A stretch of DNA of 64,000 bases from Dactylosporangium siamense (GTDB lineage Bacteria > Actinomycetota > Actinomycetes > Mycobacteriales > Micromonosporaceae), in assembly GCF_016862795.1 (NCBI RefSeq), contig NZ_BONQ01000154.1, forward strand, positions 1 through 64,000, in the 5' to 3' direction. The notes beneath the pieces were generated by a model that searched no databases, was not told the origin of the DNA, and was given only the letters and a program-made list of their open reading frames with translations. Shown here one piece after another: positions 8,756-17,750 of this stretch. Positions within the stretch are counted from its first letter, which is position 1, and every line of letters starts with the position of its first letter. The translations under genes and the position numbers were made by a program.

Positions 8756-11116
8756 GTGAGCACAACACTGGACGCGACACGTGACCCCGCCGCAGGTCCG
8801 GCCGAGCCACCGGTGACCCCCGGCCGCGCCCGGCGCGGGCTGCCCGGCCTGCTCAGCCTGCTGCCGCTCGTCACCGGGCTCGCCGGGATCGCGTTCACGC
8901 TGCGGTGCTACGGGGTGTCGCTGCCCACGACCCTCGCGTTCGCCGGCTGGCTCGTCGCCGGTGTCGTGCTACCGGGGACGCTGCTGTGGCGCGCGCTGCT
9001 GGGCCGCTCCGGCTGGCTCGTCGCCGACGTCGTCGCCGGCGCCGCCGTCGGCTACGTCATGGAGGTCTTCGCCTACGTCGCCGCCCGCGCCGCCGGAGCG
9101 CCGCTGCTGGTGCTCGCCTGGCCCGCCGGGATGATCGCCGCGTCCCTGCTCGTGCCCCGCCTGCGAAAGGCCTGGCGGGGCACGGTGGCTCCGGTCCGGA
9201 CCCCGGCGCTGTGGTCCTGGTCGATGCTGCTCGTCGTCGGCGTGTTCGTCCTGCGCAGCGTCCGGATGTTCCGCTCGCACGGCCTCGACTGGCCCATCAC
9301 CAACCCGGCCGACGCCGACACCCCGTTCCACCTGGCGCTGATCGCCGAGGCGAAGCAGCACCTGCCGATGCAGGCGCCGTGGGTGTCCGGCGAGCCGCTG
9401 GTCTACCACTGGTTCGTCTACCCGGAGATGGCCGCGACCAGCTGGGTCACCGGCATCGACCCGCTGACGCTGCTGGTCCGGCTCACCCCGCTGCCGATGT
9501 TCGCCGGCACGCTGCTGCTCGTCGCGGTCCTCGCCCGGCGCCTCACCGGCGGCTGGTGGACCGGGCCCGTCGCGGCGGTCGTGACGCTGTTCGTCCTCGC
9601 CCCCGACCCGTACGGCTGGCCGCACACCGACGGCTGGTTCGGTTTCAGCGCATACGAGGACGGCTCCGTGTTCCGGCTGGTCGCCTGGACCAGCCCGACG
9701 CAGACGTTCGGCGCGCTGCTGTTCGCCGCCGTCGTCCTGGTGCTGCTCGACCGGTTCGAGCACCGTGGGGGCAAGGGACCCTGGCTGCTGTTCACGCTGC
9801 TGCTCGCCGGACTGGCCGGGGCGAAGTCGCCGTACCTGCCGCTGCTGACCGGCGCCCTCGTCCTCGTCGTGCTCGTCCGGCTGGTCGCCCGCCGCGGCCT
9901 GCACCGCCCGGCGCTGCTCGCGGCCGCGCTCACCGCCGCGTGCACCGTCGCCGCGCAGTTCGTCCTGTACGACAGCGGCGCCAACCAGGGGCTGGTCGTG
10001 CGGCCCCTGGCCACCATGGACGGGTTCGCCACCGTCGCCGCCACCTGGACCGGCTACACCGGCCCCGGCACGCCCGCCGGGCACGCCCGGGTCGCCGCCG
10101 GGCTCACCGTCCTGTGCTGGCTGTTCATGTGGGCCGGCGCGCTCACCCTCGGCCGCCGGGCCCTGGACCCGCCGGTGCTGCTGCTCCTCGCGGTGGGCGC
10201 CGGCGGGCTCGCCGGGGTGCTGCTGTTCGGCCACCCGGGCGGCTCCCAGTCCTACCTGATCGTGTCGGCGCGGCCGTACCTCGCCCTGGCGTCCGTCGTC
10301 GGGCTGGCCGCCGTCGCCGGCCGGATGACCCGGGTGCGGGCCGGGCTCCTCGCCCTGGCCGCGGCCGTCGGCGTCGCCGCGGTGCTGCTCCTGCGCCGGT
10401 TCGACACCGTCCAGCCGGTCGGGGAGCGGCTCGGGTGGGAGCTCGCCCGCCCGTACCTCATCCTTGCCGGGCTCGCGTTCACGGTCGGGGTGGCCGGCGT
10501 GGTGGCGGGGCTGATCCGCCGGGACCGCCGCGTCCTCGCGATGCTCGTCGCGCTCTGCGCCGGGTTCGGGCTGCCGACCGCCTACGACCAGACGGCCGCC
10601 GTCGTCACCGACACCGCCGCCGGCGGCTGGCGCGCCGTGCCCGCCGCGGACCTGGTCGGCCCCGACGGCCGCACCAGCGCCATCGACCGCGACACCTGGG
10701 ACGCCGGCCGCTGGCTGCGCGCGCACACCGGACCCGGTGACCTCCTCGCCACGAACGCGCACTGCTTCGGCGTCCGGCCCCCGGGCGAACGGTGCGACAA
10801 CCGGCGGTTCGCGCTCGCCGCCGCCAGCGGCCGCCGGGTCCTCGTCGAAGGCTGGGGCTTCACCAACACCACCTACGAACGCGCCGCCGCGGACGGGGTG
10901 CCGCCGTGGTTCGCCGACTTCTGGGACCCCGAGCGGCTCGCCGCCAACGACGCCGCGTTCACCGACCCCGGCCCCGCGACGATCGGCGTGCTGCGCGACC
11001 GGTACCACGTCCGCTGGCTCGTCGCCGACGCGACCGCCGGACCCGTCGGCGACCTCGGTGCCTTCGTGGTGCCGCGGTTCACGGCCGGACAGCTCACCGT
11101 CTATGAGGTGGCATGA
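8756..11116 (+). CDS. Large polytopic membrane protein, probable glycan assembly enzyme
   Basis: 786 residues. A dozen or more membrane helices are followed by a soluble C-terminal part (about residue 620 onward) with HCFGVRPPGERCDN and VEGWGFTNTTYERA. External-loop motifs include TNPADADTPFHLALIAEAKQ and VYHWFVYPEMA, which recur in large actinobacterial membrane proteins of surface polysaccharide loci. The GTG at 8756 follows GGGCGGGG. The stop overlaps the aminotransferase start by 4 bases. Catalytic role is inferred from context only; it could be a GT-C transferase or a transport/ligase component. Confidence 0.6.
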   Translation: MSTTLDATRDPAAGPAEPPVTPGRARRGLPGLLSLLPLVTGLAGIAFTLRCYGVSLPTTLAFAGWLVAGVVLPGTLLWRALLGRSGWLVADVVAGAAVGYVMEVFAYVAARAAGAPLLVLAWPAGMIAASLLVPRLRKAWRGTVAPVRTPALWSWSMLLVVGVFVLRSVRMFRSHGLDWPITNPADADTPFHLALIAEAKQHLPMQAPWVSGEPLVYHWFVYPEMAATSWVTGIDPLTLLVRLTPLPMFAGTLLLVAVLARRLTGGWWTGPVAAVVTLFVLAPDPYGWPHTDGWFGFSAYEDGSVFRLVAWTSPTQTFGALLFAAVVLVLLDRFEHRGGKGPWLLFTLLLAGLAGAKSPYLPLLTGALVLVVLVRLVARRGLHRPALLAAALTAACTVAAQFVLYDSGANQGLVVRPLATMDGFATVAATWTGYTGPGTPAGHARVAAGLTVLCWLFMWAGALTLGRRALDPPVLLLLAVGAGGLAGVLLFGHPGGSQSYLIVSARPYLALASVVGLAAVAGRMTRVRAGLLALAAAVGVAAVLLLRRFDTVQPVGERLGWELARPYLILAGLAFTVGVAGVVAGLIRRDRRVLAMLVALCAGFGLPTAYDQTAAVVTDTAAGGWRAVPAADLVGPDGRTSAIDRDTWDAGRWLRAHTGPGDLLATNAHCFGVRPPGERCDNRRFALAAASGRRVLVEGWGFTNTTYERAAADGVPPWFADFWDPERLAANDAAFTDPGPATIGVLRDRYHVRWLVADATAGPVGDLGAFVVPRFTAGQLTVYEVA

Positions 11117-12189
11117 ACGATCTCGTTGCGCTGCACGCCCCCATCGCTGACGCCCTTGCGGCGGCGGTGCGGAGGGTCGTGGACAGCGGCTGGTACATCC
11201 TCGGCCCGGAGGTCGACGACTTCGAGGCGGCGTTCGCCGCGTACTGCGGTGTCCGGCACGCCGTCGGCGTCGGCAACGGCACCGACGCGATCGAGCTCGC
11301 GCTCGCCGCGGTCGGCGCCGGCCGCGGCAGCCGGGTCGCCCTGGCCGCGAACGCGGGCGGCTACGGCACCACCGCCGTGCTCGCCCTCGGCGCCGAACCC
11401 GTCTACGTCGACGTCGACGAGGACACCGCCACCCTCGACCCGGCGCTGCTGGACCGGAAGACGTTCGACGCGGTCCTCGTCACGCACCTGTACGGCCGGC
11501 TCGCCGACATGGCCGCGCTCCGCACGGTCGCGGACGCGCACGGGGCGAAGCTGGTCGAGGACTGCGCGCAGGCGCACGGCGCAGCTCGCGACGGGCGCGT
11601 CGCCGGCGCGTGGGGCGACGCGGCCGCGTTCAGCTTCTACCCGACGAAGAACCTCGGCGCGCTCGGCGACGCCGGTGCCGTCGTCACCGCCGACGCGGGC
11701 GTCGCGCAACGGGTCCGGCGGCTGCGGCAGTACGGCTGGGACCGCAAGTATCACCAGGTCGCCGGCCCGGCCCGGAACAGCCGCCTGGATGAGCTGCAGG
11801 CCGCCGTGCTGGGCGCGAAACTGCCGCACCTGGACGGGTGGAACGCCCGCCGGGTCGCGGTCGCCGCCCGCTACGCCGCCACGATCGAGCATCCGAAGCT
11901 GACCCTGCCGGACGTCGCGGCACCGTCGCACGTCGGGCACCTGTACGTGCTGCGCACCACCGACCGGGACGCGCTGTCGGCGCACCTGCGCGCCCACGGC
12001 GTGCCGCACGACGTGCACTACCCGGTGCCCGACCACCGCCAGCCGGTGCACGGCGGCCGGTTCGCCGGTCTCGGCCTGCCGGTCACCGAACGGCTGTGCG
12101 CCGAAGTGCTGAGCCTGCCGTGCCACCCGGCACTGGCCCCCGCCGAGGTGGACCGGATCGCCGCCGCCCTCAACAGTTGGGCTGCCTGA
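11113..12189 (+). CDS. DegT/DnrJ/EryC1-type sugar aminotransferase, FdtB/QdtB-like
   Basis: 358 residues, PLP-dependent fold I. Cofactor-site motifs are GNGTDAIELAL, VEDCAQAHGA and FYPTKNLGALGDAGA, where the Lys in PTKN forms the Schiff base. It most resembles FdtB/QdtB, which put an amino group on C3 of dTDP-3-keto-6-deoxyhexoses using glutamate. The downstream fused ketoisomerase/acetyltransferase fits exactly that pathway. ATGA overlap with the preceding gene. Specificity is inferred from the neighbour, not from residues. Confidence 0.82.
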   Translation: MNDLVALHAPIADALAAAVRRVVDSGWYILGPEVDDFEAAFAAYCGVRHAVGVGNGTDAIELALAAVGAGRGSRVALAANAGGYGTTAVLALGAEPVYVDVDEDTATLDPALLDRKTFDAVLVTHLYGRLADMAALRTVADAHGAKLVEDCAQAHGAARDGRVAGAWGDAAAFSFYPTKNLGALGDAGAVVTADAGVAQRVRRLRQYGWDRKYHQVAGPARNSRLDELQAAVLGAKLPHLDGWNARRVAVAARYAATIEHPKLTLPDVAAPSHVGHLYVLRTTDRDALSAHLRAHGVPHDVHYPVPDHRQPVHGGRFAGLGLPVTERLCAEVLSLPCHPALAPAEVDRIAAALNSWAA

Positions 12190-12190
12190 C

Positions 12191-13168
12191 GTGTATTCGC
12201 TGATCGTTCCGGTGTACCGCAACGAAGGCTCGATCCCCGACCTGCTCGCCGCCGTCGAGGACCTGTACGACGCCCTCGACGACCGCCTGGAAGCGGTGTT
12301 CGTCGTCGACGGCAGCCCCGACAGCTCCGCGGACCTGCTGCAGGCGATGCTGCCCCGGCAACGGTTCCCCGCGACGCTGGTGCTGCTGTCGCGCAACTTC
12401 GGCTCGTTCGCCGCGATCCGGGTCGGGTTGCAGCACGCGACCGGCAGGTACTTCGCCGTCATGGCCGCCGACCTGCAGGAACCGCCGGAGCTGGCGCTCG
12501 AGTTCTTCCGTACCCTGGCCGCCGACGAGCACGACGTCGTCGTCGGGACCCGTGAGGGCCGCGCCGACCCGCTCGGCAGCCGGCTCGCCGCGAGCGCGTT
12601 CTGGGGGGTGTACCGGCGGCTCGTGGTGCCGGACATGCCGCCGGGCGGCGTCGACATCTTCGGCTGCAACCGGGCGTTCCGCGACTGCCTCCTGGAGTGC
12701 GAGGAGGCCAACACGTCGCTGGTCGCGCTGCTGTTCTGGCTCGGGTTCCGCCGCAAGCAGGTCGCCTACACCCGCCGGGCCCGGGTCCACGGCGGGTCCG
12801 GCTGGACGCTGCGCAAGAAGGTCACGTACCTCATGGACAGCGTCTTCGCGTTCACCGACCTGCCGGTGCGGGTGCTGATGACGTTCGGCCTGACGGGGCT
12901 GCTCGTGTCGCTGACCCTCGGCGCGGTCGTGCTCTCCGCGCGGCTCGCCGGCCTCTTCGACGTGCCCGGCTACGCCGCCACGATCCTCGTCGTGCTGTTC
13001 TTCGGCGGCATCAACGCCCTCGGCCTCGGCGTCGTCGGCTCCTACGCGTGGCGCGGCTACGAGAACACGAAACGCCGCCCCCTGGCCGTGGCGGCGCGCG
13101 AGCTGCGGTACACGGGCGGCAACCACACCGCGGGCCACACCGCGGTCCTGCAGGGAAGGCAGCGCTGA
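12191..13168 (+). CDS. GT2 family polyprenyl-phosphate glycosyltransferase, GtrB/DPM1-like
   Basis: 325 residues. The N-terminal GT-A domain has [25 protein letters not shown] and [12 protein letters not shown], the nucleotide and metal sites of dolichol-phosphate-mannose-synthase-like enzymes. Two membrane helices sit at about 225-300, as in GtrB. Such enzymes charge undecaprenyl phosphate with a sugar at the cytosolic face, which then feeds outward-facing GT-C transferases such as the two upstream. The GTG start comes one base after the aminotransferase stop. Confidence 0.82.
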   Translation: MYSLIVPVYRNEGSIPDLLAAVEDLYDALDDRLEAVFVVDGSPDSSADLLQAMLPRQRFPATLVLLSRNFGSFAAIRVGLQHATGRYFAVMAADLQEPPELALEFFRTLAADEHDVVVGTREGRADPLGSRLAASAFWGVYRRLVVPDMPPGGVDIFGCNRAFRDCLLECEEANTSLVALLFWLGFRRKQVAYTRRARVHGGSGWTLRKKVTYLMDSVFAFTDLPVRVLMTFGLTGLLVSLTLGAVVLSARLAGLFDVPGYAATILVVLFFGGINALGLGVVGSYAWRGYENTKRRPLAVAARELRYTGGNHTAGHTAVLQGRQR

Positions 13169-14115
13169 TGTCGTTCTTCACCCACCCGAACGCCCTGTGC
13201 GAGAGCGGCGCCGTCGGGGCGGGGACCCGGATCTGGGCGTTCGCGCACGTGCTGCCCGGCGCCCGCATCGGCGCCGACTGCAACGTCTGCGACGGCGTGT
13301 TCGTGGAGAACGACGTCGTCGTCGGTGACCGGGTCACGGTCAAGTGCGGGGTCCAGCTGTGGGACGGCGTGACCCTGGAGGACGACGTGTTCGTCGGGCC
13401 CAACGTCACGTTCACCAACGACCGGATGCCGCGCAGCCGCCGGTATCCGGAGGCGTTCGCCCGCACCACGGTCGCGGCCGGCGCGTCGATCGGCGCGAAC
13501 GCCACGATCCTGCCCGGCGTGACCATCGGCCGGCACGCCATGGTCGGCGCCGGCGCCGTCGTGACCCGGTCCGTGCCGCCGTACGCCATCGTCGTGGGCA
13601 ACCCGGCCCGGCTCACCGGGTATGTCGACGCCGGGGTGGTGCCGGCCCAGCATGGTCCGCACGAGACGCCGACGGGGGAACGCGTCAACGGCACCAAGGT
13701 GCGCGGGGTGACCGTGCACCGGCTCGACTACGTCCGGGACCTGCGCGGCGACCTGTCCGTCGGCGAGTTCGAGCGGGACATCCCGTTTCCCGTGCGGCGC
13801 TACTTCATCGTCTTCGACGTGCCGGACGAGAAGGTCCGCGGCCAGCATGCGCACCGCGAATGCCACCAGTTCCTGATCTGCGTCAAGGGCCGCTGCAGCG
13901 TGGTCGCCGACGACGGGGTGAGCCGGCAGGAGTTCCTCCTGGACAGCCCGGCGACCGGGCTGTACCTGCCGCCGATGACGTGGGCGACGCAGTACCGGTA
14001 CTCGCCGGACGCGACGCTGCTGGTCTTCGCGTCGCACTACTACGACGCCGCCGACTACATCCGCGACCACGCCGAGTTCGTGTCAGCTGCCCTGCAGGTG
14101 GGCGAGCACCGCTAG
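13168..14115 (+). CDS. Fused dTDP-sugar N-acetyltransferase and 3,4-ketoisomerase (WxcM/FdtD-like)
   Basis: 315 residues in two halves. Residues 1 to about 150 form a left-handed beta-helix acyltransferase with hexapeptide repeats ([40 protein letters not shown]), like FdtC/QdtC. Residues about 175 to 310 form a cupin with [20 protein letters not shown] and [13 protein letters not shown], as in the FdtA/QdtA isomerases; the His residues fit the catalytic pair. Both activities belong to dTDP-Fuc3NAc or dTDP-Qui3NAc synthesis, with the aminotransferase supplying the step between. Which epimer is made cannot be told. RmlA and RmlB are not in the window. The 3' end overlaps the convergent regulator gene by 33 bases. 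Confidence 0.85.
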   Translation: MSFFTHPNALCESGAVGAGTRIWAFAHVLPGARIGADCNVCDGVFVENDVVVGDRVTVKCGVQLWDGVTLEDDVFVGPNVTFTNDRMPRSRRYPEAFARTTVAAGASIGANATILPGVTIGRHAMVGAGAVVTRSVPPYAIVVGNPARLTGYVDAGVVPAQHGPHETPTGERVNGTKVRGVTVHRLDYVRDLRGDLSVGEFERDIPFPVRRYFIVFDVPDEKVRGQHAHRECHQFLICVKGRCSVVADDGVSRQEFLLDSPATGLYLPPMTWATQYRYSPDATLLVFASHYYDAADYIRDHAEFVSAALQVGEHR

Positions 14116-14724
14116 GACCCGCCGGTTGTCGTCGTCGGACACCGGCAGGTCGAGCTTGCCGAAGATGCTCGCGATGTGCTTGCCGACGGCGCTGTCGCTG
14201 AGGAACAGCTGCTTGCCGATCGCGGCGTTCGAGCGGCCCTCGGCCATCAGCGTCAGCACCTCCCGCTCCCGCGGGGTGAGCGTGCCGGTCGTCGCGCTCG
14301 GCCGCGCCACGAGCTTGGCTATGACCGTCGGGTCCATCACCGTGCCACCGGCCGCGACCCGCCGGACCGCGTCGACGAACTGGTCGGCGTTGAACACCCG
14401 GTCCTTGAGCAGGTATCCGACGGCGCCGGTGCCGTCGGCCAGGAGCTCCCGCGCGTACAGCTGCTCGACGTGCTGGGAGAGCACGAGGACCGGCAGGCCC
14501 GGCACCTCCCGGCGGGCCGCCAGGGCCGCCTGCAGCCCCTCGTCGGTGAAGCTCGGTGGCAGCCGCACGTCGACGACCGCCACGTCCGGGCGGTGTTCGA
14601 GCAGCGCCGCGAGCAGCGTCGGGCCGGTGTCCACGGCGGCGACGACGTCGAAGCCGTGGCTGCGCAGCAGCAGCACCATGCCGTCCCTCAGGAGGTAGAG
14701 GTCTTCGGCGAGGACAACACGCAC
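14083..14724 (-). CDS. LuxR/NarL-type response regulator
   Basis: 213 residues. The receiver domain has acidic pocket ED at residues 7-8, phosphoacceptor Asp52 ([10 protein letters not shown]) and Lys in GYLLKDRVF. The C-terminal LuxR helix-turn-helix is [20 protein letters not shown] followed by [16 protein letters not shown]. The GTG at 14724 lies inside the kinase gene, overlapping its end by 37 bases, so the two are coupled. It is the partner of the kinase upstream. Confidence 0.9.
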   Translation of the reverse strand: MRVVLAEDLYLLRDGMVLLLRSHGFDVVAAVDTGPTLLAALLEHRPDVAVVDVRLPPSFTDEGLQAALAARREVPGLPVLVLSQHVEQLYARELLADGTGAVGYLLKDRVFNADQFVDAVRRVAAGGTVMDPTVIAKLVARPSATTGTLTPREREVLTLMAEGRSNAAIGKQLFLSDSAVGKHIASIFGKLDLPVSDDDNRRVLAVLAHLQGS

Positions 14725-16514
14725 GGTAGCTCCAGCGTCGCGACGGTCGGCCCGCCCGGCGGGCTGCTCAGGCTCAGGGTCCCGTCGAAGGTACCCAACC
14801 GCCGTTCGATGCCGCGCAGGCCGGTGCCCCGGGACGGGTCGGCGCCGCCGGCCCCGTCGTCGGTGACGGTGACCCGCAGCAGCCCCGCCCGGTGATCGAT
14901 CCCGACGGTCACCGCGCGGGCGCCGCCGTGCCGGGTCGCGTTGGCGATGAGCTCGCTGACCGCGAAGTAGGCGGCCGACTCGACCGGCGCGGGCGGCCGG
15001 CCGTCGAGCCGCCCGGTCACCGTGATGTTGGCGGTGACGTCGTCGAGGTCCAGCGCGAGCGCGCGGATCGCGTCGGCGAGGCCGCGCTCGGACAGCACCG
15101 GCGGGTGGATGCCGCGGACCAGGTCCCGCAGCTCCCGCAGGGCCGCCTCGGCGGTCTCCCTCGTCTGCGCGACGAGCTTGCGGGCCGCGGCCGGGTCGGT
15201 GTCCATGAGCCGCTCGATCGCGCCGAGGGTCAGGCCGACCGCGATCAGCCGGGCCTGGGCGCCGTCGTGCAGATCCCGTTCGATCCGGCGGACCTCGGCG
15301 GCCTGCGCGTCGACGGCGTCCGCGCGGCTGCGGGTGAGCTGCTCGACCCGCAGCCGCAGCGCCGCCTCCCGGGTCGGGCGCAGCAGCAGCGCCGTCCACC
15401 GCGCGTGCACCGTGACGAGCCGCCCCGTGACCGCGAGTCCCGCCGCGACCAGCGCGACCCCGAGGACCAGGCCGGCCGTGCGGTTGCCGTCGGCGGCGCC
15501 GTACCAGGCGGACCAGTCGGCCCCGAACACCTGCGTCCACACCCAGGGCAGGGCCAGCCCGAACGCGCCGTAGGCCACGGCGGCGACGGGCAGGCCGAGC
15601 AGCCCCACCGTGACGAGCGGGTCGACGCACAGCCACGCCAGGTCCCGCCACGACGCGATGTCGTGCCATGTCCACTGCCAGCGGGCGTTGAACGACGCCA
15701 TCGCCTCGGTCTTGTACAGGTTGTTGCGGACCTGGAGCATCCCGTCCGGGCGGCGCTGCGGCAGCAGCTCCGGTGTGTACGGACGGTCGACCCGCACCCC
15801 GCCCCAGCCGGCGAAGTGCCGGCGCAGGTTCGCCAGCCACCGGTAGTGAGAGATGCCGAGGGGGATGACGAAGACGAGCCCGAGGCCGAAACCGAGGGCG
15901 AAGCAGGCCATGCTGATCGCGAACAGCACCACCTCGAGCGCGGCGAAGCAGACCAGCAGCGCGGCCCGCGCCCAGGCCAGCAGCGCCCGTTGGGTGCGCG
16001 CGCCCCGGCTCGCCTTGCGGGCCGCCCGGGCCGGGTCCATCGGGGCGAGCATCCACGCCGACCAGGTGGCGACCAGCCGGACCGTCCACGGCGCCACGAC
16101 CAGCCCGACCGGCACGACCGCGAGGACGACGACGGGGAACCAAAGCTGCCACACCAGGTCCCGTTTCGTCGCCGGGTCCTTCATCAGCCAGTCGAGGCGC
16201 CGGAAGAACCGCGGGAAGCGCGGCGACTTGTAGAGGGTGGTGTCGTGGCGGTACAGGCCGTCACCGTCCGGCTGCGGCGGCGCGGGCGGCGGCTGGTACG
16301 GCGCCGGCACCTCCCGGCCCGTCCACGCCGCGAACATCGCCCGCCACCGGTTGGTCAGCCGCCGCCCGTGCCGCACCGGCGGCGGGATCAGGAAGACCCA
16401 GCCGAGCAGCACGCCGGGGAGCAGCAGCACCAGCGATCCGAGGAACTGCGCGAGCACGGCGACGGCGACGCCCAGCAGGACGACGCCGCGGTACACACCT
16501 CTGAACCAGGTCAT
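14688..16514 (-). CDS. HisKA_3 (DesK-family) sensor histidine kinase with duplicated membrane sensor
   Basis: 608 residues. The C-terminal third is a kinase: RRIERDLHDGAQARL with His416 as phosphosite, SELIANATRHGG as N box and DDGAGGADPSRGTGLRGI as G boxes. The N-terminal 390 residues hold two copies of a membrane module. Each copy has paired hydrophobic helices, a stretch of the type RxxxAxWxGxxVxxPYxP, a QPDG/RPDG turn, an LYK motif and a further helix pair. The first copy is at about 5-140 and the second at about 185-330. This tandem duplication of a putative sensor domain is unusual. The signal is unknown. It diverges from alr across a 108-base gap with a palindrome. Confidence 0.87.
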   Translation of the reverse strand: MTWFRGVYRGVVLLGVAVAVLAQFLGSLVLLLPGVLLGWVFLIPPPVRHGRRLTNRWRAMFAAWTGREVPAPYQPPPAPPQPDGDGLYRHDTTLYKSPRFPRFFRRLDWLMKDPATKRDLVWQLWFPVVVLAVVPVGLVVAPWTVRLVATWSAWMLAPMDPARAARKASRGARTQRALLAWARAALLVCFAALEVVLFAISMACFALGFGLGLVFVIPLGISHYRWLANLRRHFAGWGGVRVDRPYTPELLPQRRPDGMLQVRNNLYKTEAMASFNARWQWTWHDIASWRDLAWLCVDPLVTVGLLGLPVAAVAYGAFGLALPWVWTQVFGADWSAWYGAADGNRTAGLVLGVALVAAGLAVTGRLVTVHARWTALLLRPTREAALRLRVEQLTRSRADAVDAQAAEVRRIERDLHDGAQARLIAVGLTLGAIERLMDTDPAAARKLVAQTRETAEAALRELRDLVRGIHPPVLSERGLADAIRALALDLDDVTANITVTGRLDGRPPAPVESAAYFAVSELIANATRHGGARAVTVGIDHRAGLLRVTVTDDGAGGADPSRGTGLRGIERRLGTFDGTLSLSSPPGGPTVATLELPCVLSSPKTSTS

Positions 16515-16571
16515 ACGTCCAAGTCTCGGGTCGCGCTCCGGCGGGCACATCGGCCCTGGCCGCCGTCTGCG

Positions 16572-16591
16572 GGGTGGGGCTAGCTCCACCC
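16572..16591. promoter_or_regulatory. 20-bp imperfect palindrome in the kinase/alr divergent gap
   Basis: GGGTGGGGCTAGCTCCACCC is a near-perfect inverted repeat centred on GCTAGC, ending 4 bases before the TATGAT box of alr. The position fits an operator that could control alr-ddl, the two-component pair, or both. No regulator is assigned. Confidence 0.4.
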
Positions 16592-16595
16592 TGAC

Positions 16596-16601
16596 TATGA
16601 T
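16596..16601 (+). promoter_or_regulatory. -10 box TATGAT of alr-ddl
   Basis: A strong -10 hexamer 22 bases before the GTG start of alr, followed by the ribosome site AAGGGGG. No clear -35 is present; the palindrome occupies that position. Confidence 0.5.
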
Positions 16602-16622
16602 CGGCGGGCAAGGGGGTGGCGC

Positions 16623-17750
16623 GTGGGACCAGTGGCCGAGGCGGTCGTCGATCTCGACGCCGTGGCGCACAATACCCGGCTCCTGTCCGGTCTCGCTGGG
16701 CATGGAAAGGGTCAGGGCGCGGCGACCATGGCGGTCGTCAAGGCCGACGCCTTCGGTCACGGCGTGCTGCCGGTCGCGCGCACCGTCCTGGCCAGCGGGG
16801 CCACCTGGCTCGGTGTCACCTCGATCACCGAGGCCCGGCAAGTGCGCGACGCCGGGATCGACGCGCCGGTGCTCGCCTGGCTGTATGGCACCGACGACGA
16901 CTTCGCCTGGGCGGCGCGGCACGGCGTGGACCTGTCCGTGTCCACGCCGGATCACCTCGACGCGATGCCGCCCGGGGTCACCGTCCACCTCAAGGTCGAC
17001 ACCGGGCTGACCCGCAACGGGGTCGCTTGGACCGACTGGCCTTCGCTTGTCGCGCGGGCCGCCGACCTGGAGCGGCGCGGCACGGTGCGGGTCCGCGGGA
17101 TCTGGTCGCACCTCGCCTCCGCCGACGACCCCGGCAACCCGTCGGTCGCGCTGCAGCTGGAGCGCTTCGAGGAGGCCCTGGCCGTCGCCGCGAAGGCGGG
17201 GCTCGAGCCGCAGCTGCGGCACCTGGCCAACTCCGCCGGGATCGTCGACGTGCCCGCCGCCCACTACGACCTGGTCCGGGCCGGGCTCGCGCTCTACGGA
17301 GTCGAGCCGATCGACGGCGTCGTCGCCGGGCTGCGCCGGGCGATGACCCTGCGCGCCAGGGCCGTCAACGTCAAACGCGTCCCGCCGGGCACCGGGGTGT
17401 CGTACCTCCACCAGTACGTGACGGACCGCGACACGACGGTGGTCCTGGTCCCGGCCGGATACGCCGACGGGGTGCCCCGCCTGCTCAGCAACCGCGGCGC
17501 GGTCGCGATCGGCGGGGTGCGCTGCCCGATCGCCGGGCGGGTCGCCATGGACCAGTTCGTCGTCGACGCCGGTGACCTTCCGGTGGCGCTCGGTGACGAG
17601 ATCGTGCTGTTCGGGCCGGGCGACGGTGCCGAGCCGACCGTGGAAGAGTGGGCGGCCTGGGCGCAGACCAACCCGCATGAGATCTTGACCGGCATCGGCG
17701 CCCGGGTGCCGCGAACGTATGTGAGCAGTGGGGAGCTACCGCATGGCTGA
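16623..17750 (+). CDS. alr: Alanine racemase
   Basis: 375 residues. Makes D-alanine from L-alanine for peptidoglycan, with PLP. Lys40 in AVVKADAFGHG is the PLP lysine, and Tyr261 in PPGTGVSYLHQY is the opposite-face base. Other landmarks are KVDTGLTRNG and the C-terminal barrel with PIAGRVAMDQFVVD. The GTG at 16623 is preferred because AAGGGGG lies about 7 bases upstream. The end overlaps ddl by 8 bases, so D-Ala production and D-Ala-D-Ala ligation are coupled. Confidence 0.95.
   Translation: MGPVAEAVVDLDAVAHNTRLLSGLAGHGKGQGAATMAVVKADAFGHGVLPVARTVLASGATWLGVTSITEARQVRDAGIDAPVLAWLYGTDDDFAWAARHGVDLSVSTPDHLDAMPPGVTVHLKVDTGLTRNGVAWTDWPSLVARAADLERRGTVRVRGIWSHLASADDPGNPSVALQLERFEEALAVAAKAGLEPQLRHLANSAGIVDVPAAHYDLVRAGLALYGVEPIDGVVAGLRRAMTLRARAVNVKRVPPGTGVSYLHQYVTDRDTTVVLVPAGYADGVPRLLSNRGAVAIGGVRCPIAGRVAMDQFVVDAGDLPVALGDEIVLFGPGDGAEPTVEEWAAWAQTNPHEILTGIGARVPRTYVSSGELPHG

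Noticed and set aside
12170-13138. Minus-strand frame antisense to the GT2 gene
   Set aside because: The plus-strand glycosyltransferase has the full GT-A and membrane signature, and the minus frame is low-complexity.
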